DNA of 64,000 nt, taken from the NCBI GenBank assembly GCA_021824565.1, contig JAKAKL010000121.1:124001-188000 (forward strand), written 5' to 3'. The notes below the pieces were generated by a model. That model ran no database searches and was not told where the DNA came from. It saw only the letters and a list, made by a program, of their open reading frames with translations. The number at the start of each line of letters is the position of its first letter. Within the stretch, counting starts at the first letter, position 1. Below, piece after piece: positions 34,903 through 41,567 of this stretch. A program made the translations under genes and the position numbers. This DNA is from Bacteroidota bacterium. Lineage in GTDB: Bacteria; Bacteroidota; Ignavibacteria; Ignavibacteriales; Ignavibacteriaceae.

Positions 34903-34940
34903 AGCATTATAATATGCCCCCCATAATGCTCTTTATATTT
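34903..34940 (+). terminator. Possible terminator after the DUF5916 gene
   Basis: AGCATTAT pairs with ATAATGCT around a 12-nt loop, followed by a short T-rich tail (CTTTATATTT). It begins at the stop codon region. The tail is weak, so termination is only likely. Confidence 0.45.
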
Positions 34941-35027
34941 CTTCATACATGAGTTCAAAGTAAAAAAGCAAAAAATAATTTGACACGTCTATAAATATTA
35001 GTTATTTTATTGCTGAACTAAATAATA

Positions 35028-35351
35028 GTGGCGGGGTTTCTTCTGAAGAAATTTATACGGTGTCTATTTTCGTTATGCTTAATATTCCGCGGCATAGAGA
35101 GCAAAGCGCGGGAACGGCAGATTTTAGAAAAGGAAATCTGCTCAAAAATTTCGGCGAATAAATATTTCTACTTTCCAGATGTAGAAACAGGCGGCTGTAT
35201 ATTGCAGTATTATTTGCCTGCTAGGTTCTCTTCATTCATTTTTGCCAATTCAAAGAATATAAAAATCAATTTAAGATCAATCGCTTCTGTATCCTATATG
35301 ATCACAGAAGTAATTTTATTTATAGAAAATCATAGAGATGAGGTAATATGA
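35028..35351 (+). CDS. Doubtful small ORF upstream of the sigma-54 regulator
   Basis: A 107-residue frame beginning at GTG 35028 whose stop overlaps the start of the next gene as ATGA. It has a hydrophobic N-terminus (F-L-L-K-K-F-I-R-C-L-F-S-L-C-L-I-F) and no domain I recognise. Against it: GTG start without a clear binding site and unremarkable composition. For it: the exact 4-bp overlap, usual for coupled genes here. If it is not real, 34901-35347 is a non-coding stretch in which I see only the hairpin at 34903-34930. Confidence 0.3.
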   Translation: MAGFLLKKFIRCLFSLCLIFRGIESKARERQILEKEICSKISANKYFYFPDVETGGCILQYYLPARFSSFIFANSKNIKINLRSIASVSYMITEVILFIENHRDEVI

Positions 35352-36694
35352 TAAATCTATTAATCATTGATGATAATCTTTCCTTCTTTAGGGATATGGA
35401 AATACAATTTGGGAAAAATTATAAAATACTTAAGGCGGAAACCGGGAAAAAAGGGTTAAGCATTTTAAAGGAAGAAAACGTTGCCGCAGTTCTTTTAAAC
35501 CTTCAGCTTCCCGATGTATCCGGCATTGAATTGTTAAAACAAATTCATTCCGAAATTGACCCTTACAAGCCTGTAATAATTATTACGGATTACGGTAACA
35601 TAGAGAATGCGGTAACTGCAATGAAATCAGGAGCCTATGATTTTATACAAAAGAGTTTCAGCAGGGATTTGCTGATTGAAAAAATTAATAAAGCTCTCGA
35701 AAAAAGAGAGCTTGATATCGGAATAAAAGTTCTAAAAGACTCTGTTGATCAGCAGCATGATTATTTCGTATGCACAAGCAGAGCTATGAAAAACCTGGAT
35801 AACGAGATAACTAAAGTTGCAAGGCAGGATGTAGATATTTTAATCTCGGGTGAAACCGGAACCGGTAAAGATGTAGTTGCCTACGAAATACATAAACGAA
35901 GCCGGCGAAAGGACAAGCTCTTTGTTCATGTGCCGCTAAACAGCTTGAGTGATACATTAATCGAATCTGAATTATTCGGTTATGAGAAAGGGGCTTTCTC
36001 AGGCGCTTACAGCGCGAAGATTGGAAAGTTTGAAGCCGCTAATGGAGGAACAATATATCTTCCTGAAATTTCTGAAATTAGTGAAAGGGTTCAGCTTAAG
36101 CTTCTTTCCTTTATGCAGTACAAAGAAATTATAAAAGTTGGGCAAGGCAGCGCTAAAAAAATCAACCTTGATGTTAGAATAATAATGGCTACAAACGCCG
36201 ACCTTAAAAAGTTATTGGCGCAAGGGAAAATCCGCGAAGATTTTTACTACAGGATAAATGTAATCAACATTGCTATTCCGCCCCTGCGTGAAAGAAAAGA
36301 CGGCATAAAAGCGTTCGCAAATTATTTCCTAAATTTTTATTTATACAAGCACAACAAAAAAGGAATCTCTTTTGACAACGAGCTGTTGGATCAAATAGAA
36401 AGATTTAGATGGAACGGCAATATAAGAGAATTAAAAAACGCGGTCGAGCGTGCGGTTGTTTTATCTGAAGATGATAATATCTTAACAATTGATAACTTCC
36501 CTGTTCTAATGGACTTTGCTTGCAGCGATAATCAGAATGACGGCACTCTGAAATTCTATTTGGATAATTGTAAACGGGAATATTTTTTGTCCTTGTTAGC
36601 AGAAACAAACGGCAACAGATCAAAAGCTGCCGAAAAAGCAGGATTGTCAAGACAGGGTCTTTTGAAAATGCTAAACGAACTCGATATAAAGTAA
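35348..36694 (+). CDS. Sigma-54 activator (NtrC type) with degenerate receiver
   Basis: A 448-residue regulator with three domains: receiver (~1-115), AAA+ sigma-54 interaction domain (~135-375) and a Fis-type helix-turn-helix (R-S-K-A-A-E-K-A-G-L-S-R-Q-G-L). The acidic pair D8-D9 is present, but the phosphorylation site reads L-L-N-L-Q-L-P, so Asp is Asn51 (codon 35498-35500). The AAA+ part has Walker A G-E-T-G-T-G-K-D and G-A-F-S-G-A in place of G-A-F-T-G-A. Walker B reads G-G-T-I-Y-L-P-E-I, with Pro where Asp is usual. No histidine kinase is adjacent. It opens the accessory region. Confidence 0.88.
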   Translation: MINLLIIDDNLSFFRDMEIQFGKNYKILKAETGKKGLSILKEENVAAVLLNLQLPDVSGIELLKQIHSEIDPYKPVIIITDYGNIENAVTAMKSGAYDFIQKSFSRDLLIEKINKALEKRELDIGIKVLKDSVDQQHDYFVCTSRAMKNLDNEITKVARQDVDILISGETGTGKDVVAYEIHKRSRRKDKLFVHVPLNSLSDTLIESELFGYEKGAFSGAYSAKIGKFEAANGGTIYLPEISEISERVQLKLLSFMQYKEIIKVGQGSAKKINLDVRIIMATNADLKKLLAQGKIREDFYYRINVINIAIPPLRERKDGIKAFANYFLNFYLYKHNKKGISFDNELLDQIERFRWNGNIRELKNAVERAVVLSEDDNILTIDNFPVLMDFACSDNQNDGTLKFYLDNCKREYFLSLLAETNGNRSKAAEKAGLSRQGLLKMLNELDIK

Positions 36695-36936
36695 CTGAAG
36701 TTACGCAAAGAGGTCGTAGGTGTAATTACATTTCATAAGGTAATAAGGTTTGGTTTTAAAGTGCATAAGTGTTACTAATGTTATAACAAAAAATAAGGTT
36801 CATTCCCAAATTAAAACCTTATAATATGGCAAACCTTAGTAACAGACTAAATGCCAAGTAAAATTAACCTTATTACCATATCCCAAATTTGTATAAACAT
36901 TTTTTTAGACCCAATATCAATTCTGCGTAACTTCAG
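36695..36936. mobile_element. MITE-like element 1 (242 bp)
   Basis: A non-coding block bounded by a 13-bp perfect inverted repeat, CTGAAGTTACGCA at 36695-36707 and TGCGTAACTTCAG at 36924-36936. AAAGTAA occurs on the left (36688-36694) and, one base beyond the right end, at 36938-36944; this may be a target duplication. Inside lie nested inverted repeats, including GGTAATAAGGTT (36739-36750) and AACCTTATTACC (36866-36877). It carries no ORF and abuts the stop of the sigma-54 regulator. It fills the whole gap between that gene and the next. Confidence 0.6.
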
Positions 36937-37009
36937 CAAAGTAAAAAAGATTAAGAAAAGTATTATATTTCAACCACATTAATAAAATCCTGAAGTAAGA
37001 ATAAATTCT

Positions 37010-37273
37010 ATGAGAGCATTATCTGATACAAATCCTGAAGCTGAAAAAATTTTAATAAAACTTATCAGGCAAAAAAGCATTCCGGAAAGACTAGCGCAAA
37101 TGGAGAGCTTGACTTCCCTGGTAATACAGCTTTCAAAAAGAGCAATTGCCAGGAATAATATAAATAAAGGAAAGCGCGAGCTGGATTTACTATTTTTAGA
37201 GCTTCATTACGGCGAGGAATTAAGCAATAAAGTCCGTCAGTATTTTGAAAAGATTTCAAATGAAAAAGAATGA
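37010..37273 (+). CDS. Small helical protein, partner of the nucleotidyltransferase
   Basis: An 87-residue, mostly helical, charged protein (P-E-A-E-K-I-L-I-K-L-I-R-Q-K-S-I-P-E-R-L-A-Q-M). Its stop codon lies 13 bp inside the next gene, so the two overlap and are co-translated. Size, charge and coupling to a nucleotidyltransferase are typical of the first gene of a toxin-antitoxin-like pair. I recognise no DNA-binding motif. The ATG has no strong ribosome-binding site. Confidence 0.6.
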   Translation: MRALSDTNPEAEKILIKLIRQKSIPERLAQMESLTSLVIQLSKRAIARNNINKGKRELDLLFLELHYGEELSNKVRQYFEKISNEKE

Positions 37274-37853
37274 AATAATATCTGCTCTTGAACCTCTAAT
37301 ACAAGCCTTTGACGAATCCGGAGTTTTATATTACATAAGCGGCTCAATTGCAAGTTCCGCGCTTGGAAAAGCAAGAGCCACTATGGATGTTGATATGGTG
37401 TCAAACCTACAACCTTTTCAAATAAAAGCCCTGTCTGAAAAATTGAATAAGATTTATTATTTAGATGAAGAAATGATACTAGACGCTGTAAAAACAAAGT
37501 CATCATTTAATCTTATCCATCTCGAGTCAATGTTGAAGATAGATATTTTTGTTTTGAATGATTCGCCTTACCAGCAAGCTGCATTTGAAAGGAAAATTAA
37601 AGATAAGCTTGAAAATGAACCGGACTCAATAAATGTATTCTTATGCTCATCAGAAGATATAATTTTGAATAAGCTAGTTTGGTTCAAAGACGGAGGAGAA
37701 ATTTCTGAAAGACAATGGCTTGATGTTATCGGAGTAATAAAAGTACAAGCGAACAACCTGAATAAAGATTATTTGAAAAAGTGGGCTGAGCATTTAGGGA
37801 TTGCTCCGCTTTTGAATAGAGCATTTTCTGAATGCGAATTAACCGGTCTATAA
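37260..37853 (+). CDS. Nucleotidyltransferase-fold protein (AbiEii/MNT-like)
   Basis: The frame could start at TTG 37245, but ATG 37260 (M-K-K-N-E-I-I-S) is preferred; 198 residues. The N-terminal half has the nucleotidyltransferase signature in relaxed form: Y-Y-I-S-G-S-I-A-S-S-A, then A-T-M-D-V-D-M-V (the two acidic residues of the metal site), and later K-I-D-I-F-V as the third acidic strand. This is the pattern of AbiEii/DUF1814 and MNT-like toxins or antitoxins that transfer nucleotides to tRNA or to a partner. With its small upstream partner it is a candidate toxin-antitoxin module. Function inferred only. Confidence 0.65.
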   Translation: MKKNEIISALEPLIQAFDESGVLYYISGSIASSALGKARATMDVDMVSNLQPFQIKALSEKLNKIYYLDEEMILDAVKTKSSFNLIHLESMLKIDIFVLNDSPYQQAAFERKIKDKLENEPDSINVFLCSSEDIILNKLVWFKDGGEISERQWLDVIGVIKVQANNLNKDYLKKWAEHLGIAPLLNRAFSECELTGL

Positions 37854-38070
37854 CTGCCTCAATTAATAAATCTGTGTAATCCGTGTCTTACTTCCTGAAT
37901 ACTTTCAATTTCAAATATTTTCCATCGGTATGTAATGCTTATTATTAGGATAAACCTTACAGACTGATGAATTGACTGTTACTATTTCATAGACATCAAC
38001 AGATCAATGCTTGCTTCCTAAGTTCTTTTATACATCGTTAATGCACATCGACTTTAAACCTATACCCTAA

Positions 38071-38283
38071 TTAATTAAGCATTGATGACAAATCTTCATA
38101 ACTGACTTCAAAATTTGCTGTGTCCATTAAGCCGATACGTCCGGCTATCCGCTGGACATTCTCGTTCTCAAAAGAATCTTCCATCATTGCATGTTCGCAC
38201 CAATCTACTAATTCTTCTTTCGAGATTTTGTTGTTTAAATAATCCGAAAGTTTATTTGCTAATAACTTTTTTAAAATTGTCAT
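38071..38283 (-). CDS. Small acidic protein (possible antitoxin-like)
   Basis: A 70-residue helical, acidic protein (L-S-D-Y-L-N-N-K-I-S-K-E-E-L-V-D-W-C-E-H-A-M-M). It begins 2 bp after the stop of a decayed gene on the same strand, so it was the second gene of a pair. The full frame is open and shows no damage. Such small acidic proteins are common second genes in two-gene modules, but no family was recognised. Lacking its partner it may be an orphan. Confidence 0.55.
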   Translation of the reverse strand: MTILKKLLANKLSDYLNNKISKEELVDWCEHAMMEDSFENENVQRIAGRIGLMDTANFEVSYEDLSSMLN

Positions 38284-38285
38284 TC

Positions 38286-38524
38286 TTACCTCAGCTTCTT
38301 ATGACCTTCATCTTCGGGATACTTTTTATGAATTTCTATTAATTCGATATTTGCATTATAAATTTCTTGATAGAATGAAATTGTTACCTCATCGGCATTT
38401 ACTCTTTAACATACCTTGCCTGTCAACCGTGTTTGCCGTGAACTAGATACCAGTATGTTCTGGAACCATCCCGGTGTTCTGTCCAGTTTCCAAATTTCTT
38501 TTCATTATTTTTTCTTGCCGACAA
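38286..38524 (-). pseudogene. Decayed small gene (DUF7718-like)
   Basis: Reading the minus strand across two frames gives a coherent ~78-residue protein: K-K-F-G-N-W-T-E-H-R-D-G-S-R-T-Y-W-Y-L-V-H-G-K-H-G, then Q-A-R-Y-V-K-E, then N-A-D-E-V-T-I-S-F-Y-Q-E-I-Y, ending Y-P-E-D-E-G-H-K-K-L-R. It is broken by a TGA where Trp is expected after H-G-K-H-G and by a one-base deletion after Y-V-K-E. The conserved R-Y-V-K-E ... F-Y-Q-E-I-Y ... I-H-x-K-Y-P core recalls a small family I know as DUF7718. MITE 2 ends 13 bp upstream. Confidence 0.6.
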
Positions 38525-38536
38525 GACCTATTTTAT

Positions 38537-38906
38537 TAACTCATGTTACGCAGACTTGCACAGAATAGTCCCGCCATTTATGGCGGGGTCTGACAAAATC
38601 CATCGAAATTGATGGGCTTTAGCCCATTGATAAATGCTAATATGGGCTAAAGCCCGGATTTGCCGGGGACTCTTTTCCCCACGCCATGTAGAGGCTGTGT
38701 TAAAACTCTAAGTCGAGAGGAAAACTCATCCCCCGACCCCTTCTCTTATAAAGAGAAGGGGCTTAAAATACGCTGCTAATGCAGTTTCTTAAAGTCCCTC
38801 TCTTGTTAAGAGAGGGATTTAGGGTGAGTTCTTTAACTGCAACTAAATTTTCACACAGTCTCTAAATGGCGCGGCTATTCTGTACAAGTCTACGTAACGT
38901 GAGTTA
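38537..38906. mobile_element. MITE-like element 2 (370 bp) with nested palindromes
   Basis: Two 44-bp arms, 38537-38580 and 38863-38906, are inverted copies with 39 of 44 matches; each begins TAACTCA[T/C]GTTACG. Inside are further inverted repeats: a ~24-bp pair at 38682-38705 and 38848-38871 (GAGGCTGTGTTAAAA-like), CCCGCC/GGCGGG near 38571, GGGCTTTAGCCC and GGGCTAAAGCCC, CCCCTTCTC/GAGAAGGGG and CCCTCTCTT/AAGAGAGGG. No ORF. The outer 16 bases match those of element 1 at 14 of 16 positions, so the two are related. Confidence 0.7.
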
Positions 38907-38964
38907 TTTAATATTTATTAATCAAACCTAAAGAACAATTTCAAATTACAAATTCCGCAATTAC

Positions 38965-39051
38965 CTGCTGCCAACCGGCAACAAACTGTAAACCGTGGTT
39001 TACATTGCTGTAAAGAGCAGTTTACACCCGCCAACAACTACATCTGGAAAA
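38965..39051. repeat. Short ~22-bp palindromic repeat cluster upstream of the zinc-ribbon gene
   Basis: About four degenerate units of 21-22 bp, each starting near CTG (38965, 38986, 39008). Two are clear palindromes: TGTAAACCGTGGTTTACA at 38987-39004 and TGTAAAGAGCAGTTTACA at 39009-39026. The first unit holds a weaker TGCC...GGCA pair. The remaining sequence of 38907-39129 shows nothing else recognisable. Confidence 0.55.
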
Positions 39052-39129
39052 CTTATCATAATGGAATTAAAATTTTGTGGAATAAGTATTGTATAAATAA
39101 AAGCAAAACTATTTTCATCGAGCAAAACA

Positions 39130-39360
39130 GTGACGCCAAATTTAAATGAATCAAAACCGGAACAGCCGGTTATTAACACGTACAGACTGTGCCCCTCGTG
39201 CGGTAATTTCTGCCATATCAACGAGACGCAAATATTTTGTATCATCTGCGGAGAGATGATGATACATGAATGCCCTAACTGCAAAGAACCGATTTTATAT
39301 CCAACGGCTAAGCACTGCCATAAGTGCGGTAAACAATATAAAAATAAATTTAATTCTTAA
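39130..39360 (+). CDS. Small double zinc-ribbon protein
   Basis: A 76-residue protein from GTG 39130; no in-frame ATG gives a better start. Two zinc ribbons are visible: L-C-P-S-C-G ... F-C-I-I-C-G and E-C-P-N-C-K ... H-C-H-K-C-G. This double ribbon is used for protein or nucleic-acid contacts in many small adaptor proteins. It lies 18 bp upstream of the next gene, so the two are probably one transcript. It has no catalytic domain. Confidence 0.7.
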   Translation: MTPNLNESKPEQPVINTYRLCPSCGNFCHINETQIFCIICGEMMIHECPNCKEPILYPTAKHCHKCGKQYKNKFNS

Positions 39361-39378
39361 AAAAAAGGAGATAGAATT

Positions 39379-39852
39379 ATGTCAACACAAAACTTAATTT
39401 CAGCGAGCATTACGCCGGAACAAAAAGCGGCGATAGAAGAAAAGTTGAATGGTCTAAAAACAGACCTCGGCTTCGTTATCTCTATGGTAACCGGAGAAAG
39501 GCTTGAGTATATAAGAATAGGTAACTTGATGCTGCCGTTTCTGGATAAGGCGCATCGTGTAGCAACCGCTCATCCGGAAATACTACCCGGCGTTTTCGAT
39601 AAGACGGAGTATGATAAAGATTATCAGTTAACTAAAGACCTTTTTGAAATAGGATCCAAAATAGCTGAATTACACTCATCCGTTCAGGCAACCTTATTTG
39701 CAGCCAACAGCGATACAATGATGGAATCACTCGAGGTTTATGCTTTTGCACAGGCTAACGAGAAAAAAGTTCCAGGGCTTGAGGTTGACGTTGCAGAAAT
39801 GAGAGCGTTCTTTAAAAAAGGTCCTAAACCGCCGAAACCACCGGCACAATAA
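39379..39852 (+). CDS. Small helical protein next to the 21-bp repeat array
   Basis: A 157-residue protein with a good ribosome-binding site (AAAGGAG). It is almost wholly helical: S-I-T-P-E-Q-K-A-A-I-E-E-K-L-N-G-L, an L-P-F-L-D-K-A-H-R-V-A segment, and V-Y-A-F-A-Q-A-N-E-K-K-V-P-G-L-E near the end, then a proline-lysine tail (K-K-G-P-K-P-P-K-P-P-A-Q). I believe this is a recurring but uncharacterised Bacteroidota-type family (M-G-x ... F-V/L-x-K-A ... V-P-G), often beside short tandem repeats; that is from memory. The array begins 77 bp downstream on the same strand. Function unknown. Confidence 0.65.
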   Translation: MSTQNLISASITPEQKAAIEEKLNGLKTDLGFVISMVTGERLEYIRIGNLMLPFLDKAHRVATAHPEILPGVFDKTEYDKDYQLTKDLFEIGSKIAELHSSVQATLFAANSDTMMESLEVYAFAQANEKKVPGLEVDVAEMRAFFKKGPKPPKPPAQ

Positions 39853-39928
39853 TTACTGTGTCTTTGAGCCTTAAGAGAGAAAAAATCTGCCACTAAGTCA
39901 CCAGGACACTAAGAAATATCGGTTTTTA

Positions 39929-40180
39929 ATATTGTCGCAAGGGTTTGGCAAATTATACTGACCATTAAATAAATCCTCCGGAGGGTTTTGAAAGCTATAC
40001 GCAGGATTACCGAAATGATTCGGAGTATTTACAAAACTCTTCCGGGAGTTCTTTGAATGGTACTGAGGGTTTGTGAAACCGGCGGGAGAATTTAACAAAC
40101 CCTCCCGACCATTTAATAAACCCGGTAGAGGGTTTCAAAGACCCTCTGGAGGGTTCTGTTAACCCTCGCGAGGGCTTAAA
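39929..40180. repeat. Array of twelve 21-bp palindromic units
   Basis: The 252-bp block divides exactly into twelve 21-bp units with no spacer. The frame is AAA at positions 1-3 and TTT near 16-18, and the core is variable. Units with self-complementary cores include 39971 (AAATCCTCCGGAGGGTTTT), 40034, 40118, 40139 and 40160. Others, such as 40055 (GAATGGTACTGAGGGTTTG) and 40097 (AAACCCTCCCGACCATTT), are complementary to each other rather than to themselves. It does not encode a protein: reading frames in both directions hit stops or lack starts. It is not a CRISPR, since there are no separate spacers. Confidence 0.8.
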
Positions 40181-40324
40181 TAATGCTAATGAGCACAGAA
40201 TTAATGATTGATAACACATTTGAAGTTTTCGAAAGAACTTTAGAAGTTCTTTTGATATTTACAGAGGCTGCTAGAAAATTTATAAGTGCTTAAGTTTTAA
40301 TAAACTTATAGAAAGGATAAACAC

Positions 40325-40585
40325 ATGGATACGCAGGATCAAAAACAAGTTGTAATTGTTAAAACTGAAAAAAGTATGGGTATAACAATACTCTTAACTT
40401 TTTTCTTCGGACCTATCGGGATGTTTTATTCAACAATTACAGGCGCTATAGTTATGCTTGTTATAAGTTTGATTGTCGGAATCTTAACACTGGGCTTGGG
40501 TCTTTTTATCACACAGCCTATTTGTGTTATCTGGGCGGCAATAGCAACGAATAATTATAATAAGAACTTGACAGGGAAACTATAA
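40325..40585 (+). CDS. Small two-helix membrane protein
   Basis: An 86-residue protein. After a charged start (M-D-T-Q-D-Q-K-Q-V-V-I-V-K-T-E-K) come two hydrophobic helices, I-T-I-L-L-T-F-F-F-G-P-I-G-M-F-Y and I-V-M-L-V-I-S-L-I-V-G-I-L-T-L-G-L-G-L, then I-C-V-I-W-A-A-I-A-T-N-N-Y-N. The G-P-x-G-x-F-Y motif and the helix order are like small TM2-type membrane proteins. A GAAAGGA site precedes the ATG. Function unknown. Confidence 0.65.
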   Translation: MDTQDQKQVVIVKTEKSMGITILLTFFFGPIGMFYSTITGAIVMLVISLIVGILTLGLGLFITQPICVIWAAIATNNYNKNLTGKL

Positions 40586-40743
40586 CTAATTTTTATAAGC
40601 TAACATTTACTTGATAGGAACTTACGATTTGCAGTTGAAATATTCCTAATAAAGAAAAAAAATATCAGGCACATCATAACATGACAATGCTGGTTTGCCT
40701 GGTTCAATTCTATTCGCATTGTCAATAAAATTTAGGAGTTGTT

Positions 40744-41514
40744 ATGAAATCATTTTTGTACAGTTTGTTATTATTACCAATATGTGTTGTATTATTTTAT
40801 GGTTGCGGTGGCGGGTTAAAAGTAGCCCAAACACCTTTAATTGTTCCTGATTTCAATTATTCACCACCAAGTCCTGTAGCACCGGGAAGTGCTGATATAA
40901 AAGTGGCACTTCTTGAACCTGTTTATTTGGGAACCTTTACTTATACAAATCAATCACCTTTTAAGCAATTTCGTGAAAGTATGGGAAACGATTTCCAGCA
41001 AATTTTAACTGCACACGGATATATTCTTAAGGGACCATATGACTCATATGATTTGATGACATATTCTGATAAAAATGAATGTAAATTGGGGCTTAAAATA
41101 GAGATTGATTTAAACATAGCTCAAACTTCAGGCGGTTGGACTTATGTCCCGTTAACTTCATATGGTTATGGAATTACAAGTGGTAATTATTCCACTTATG
41201 AGGGTGTATTAAACCTTAGCGGTAAAATTACAATTTCCGTATTTGAAACTTTTACTCAACAAAAATTACTAGTAAAAAGCGTATCAGTTCCGCAAGAAGA
41301 TATTAATGTGAAAGCGGAAGCACAATTTGCATTCGGCTCCACAGGTATTCCAATAGGAGATCCAGGAGTACACAATCCTATCGCAATTTCATTAGCTAAG
41401 TTTTATAAATCTGTGATGAAGCTTGGATGGGATATGCTTTCAGAAGACGAATTAAAACATGTGCAAGATCAGGTCCCGGCAATCAGAGAGAATGCTGGTT
41501 TTATAAAAAGGTAG
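40744..41514 (+). CDS. HpaA/NLBH-like lipoprotein
   Basis: A 256-residue lipoprotein: hydrophobic signal then L-F-Y-G-C-G-G-G, with the lipidated Cys near residue 21. The middle (F-R-E-S-M-G-N-D-F-Q-Q-I-L-T-A-H-G-Y, L-K-G-P-Y-D-S-Y-D-L-M-T-Y-S-D-K) and the later G-K-I-T-I-S-V-F-E motif are like the Helicobacter neuraminyllactose-binding haemagglutinin HpaA family. HpaA binds sialic acid-containing glycans in Helicobacter; here the ligand is unknown. A GGAG lies before the ATG, and a probable outer-membrane gene follows in the same direction. Confidence 0.62.
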   Translation: MKSFLYSLLLLPICVVLFYGCGGGLKVAQTPLIVPDFNYSPPSPVAPGSADIKVALLEPVYLGTFTYTNQSPFKQFRESMGNDFQQILTAHGYILKGPYDSYDLMTYSDKNECKLGLKIEIDLNIAQTSGGWTYVPLTSYGYGITSGNYSTYEGVLNLSGKITISVFETFTQQKLLVKSVSVPQEDINVKAEAQFAFGSTGIPIGDPGVHNPIAISLAKFYKSVMKLGWDMLSEDELKHVQDQVPAIRENAGFIKR

Positions 41515-41567
41515 TTATTAATTGTGTATCTAATAGTATTATAACACAAATTTTACACGGAGTCGAA

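Noticed and set aside
39929-40180. CRISPR array
   Set aside because: Units abut without spacers, the unit is only 21 bp, and there are no cas genes in the window.
39130-40180. TIGR-Tas-like guide array system
   Set aside because: Considered because of a tandem array beside a small gene, but there is no Nop-domain protein and no nuclease fused to one; the neighbouring proteins are a zinc ribbon and a small helical protein.
39898-40219. Two minus-strand reading frames of 66 and 70 codons with heptapeptide repeats such as K-P-S-x-G-F
   Set aside because: The heptad pattern is a by-product of the 21-bp DNA repeat. Each frame starts or stops inside the array, no ribosome-binding site is seen, and the repeat varies at the DNA level as palindromes rather than by codon.
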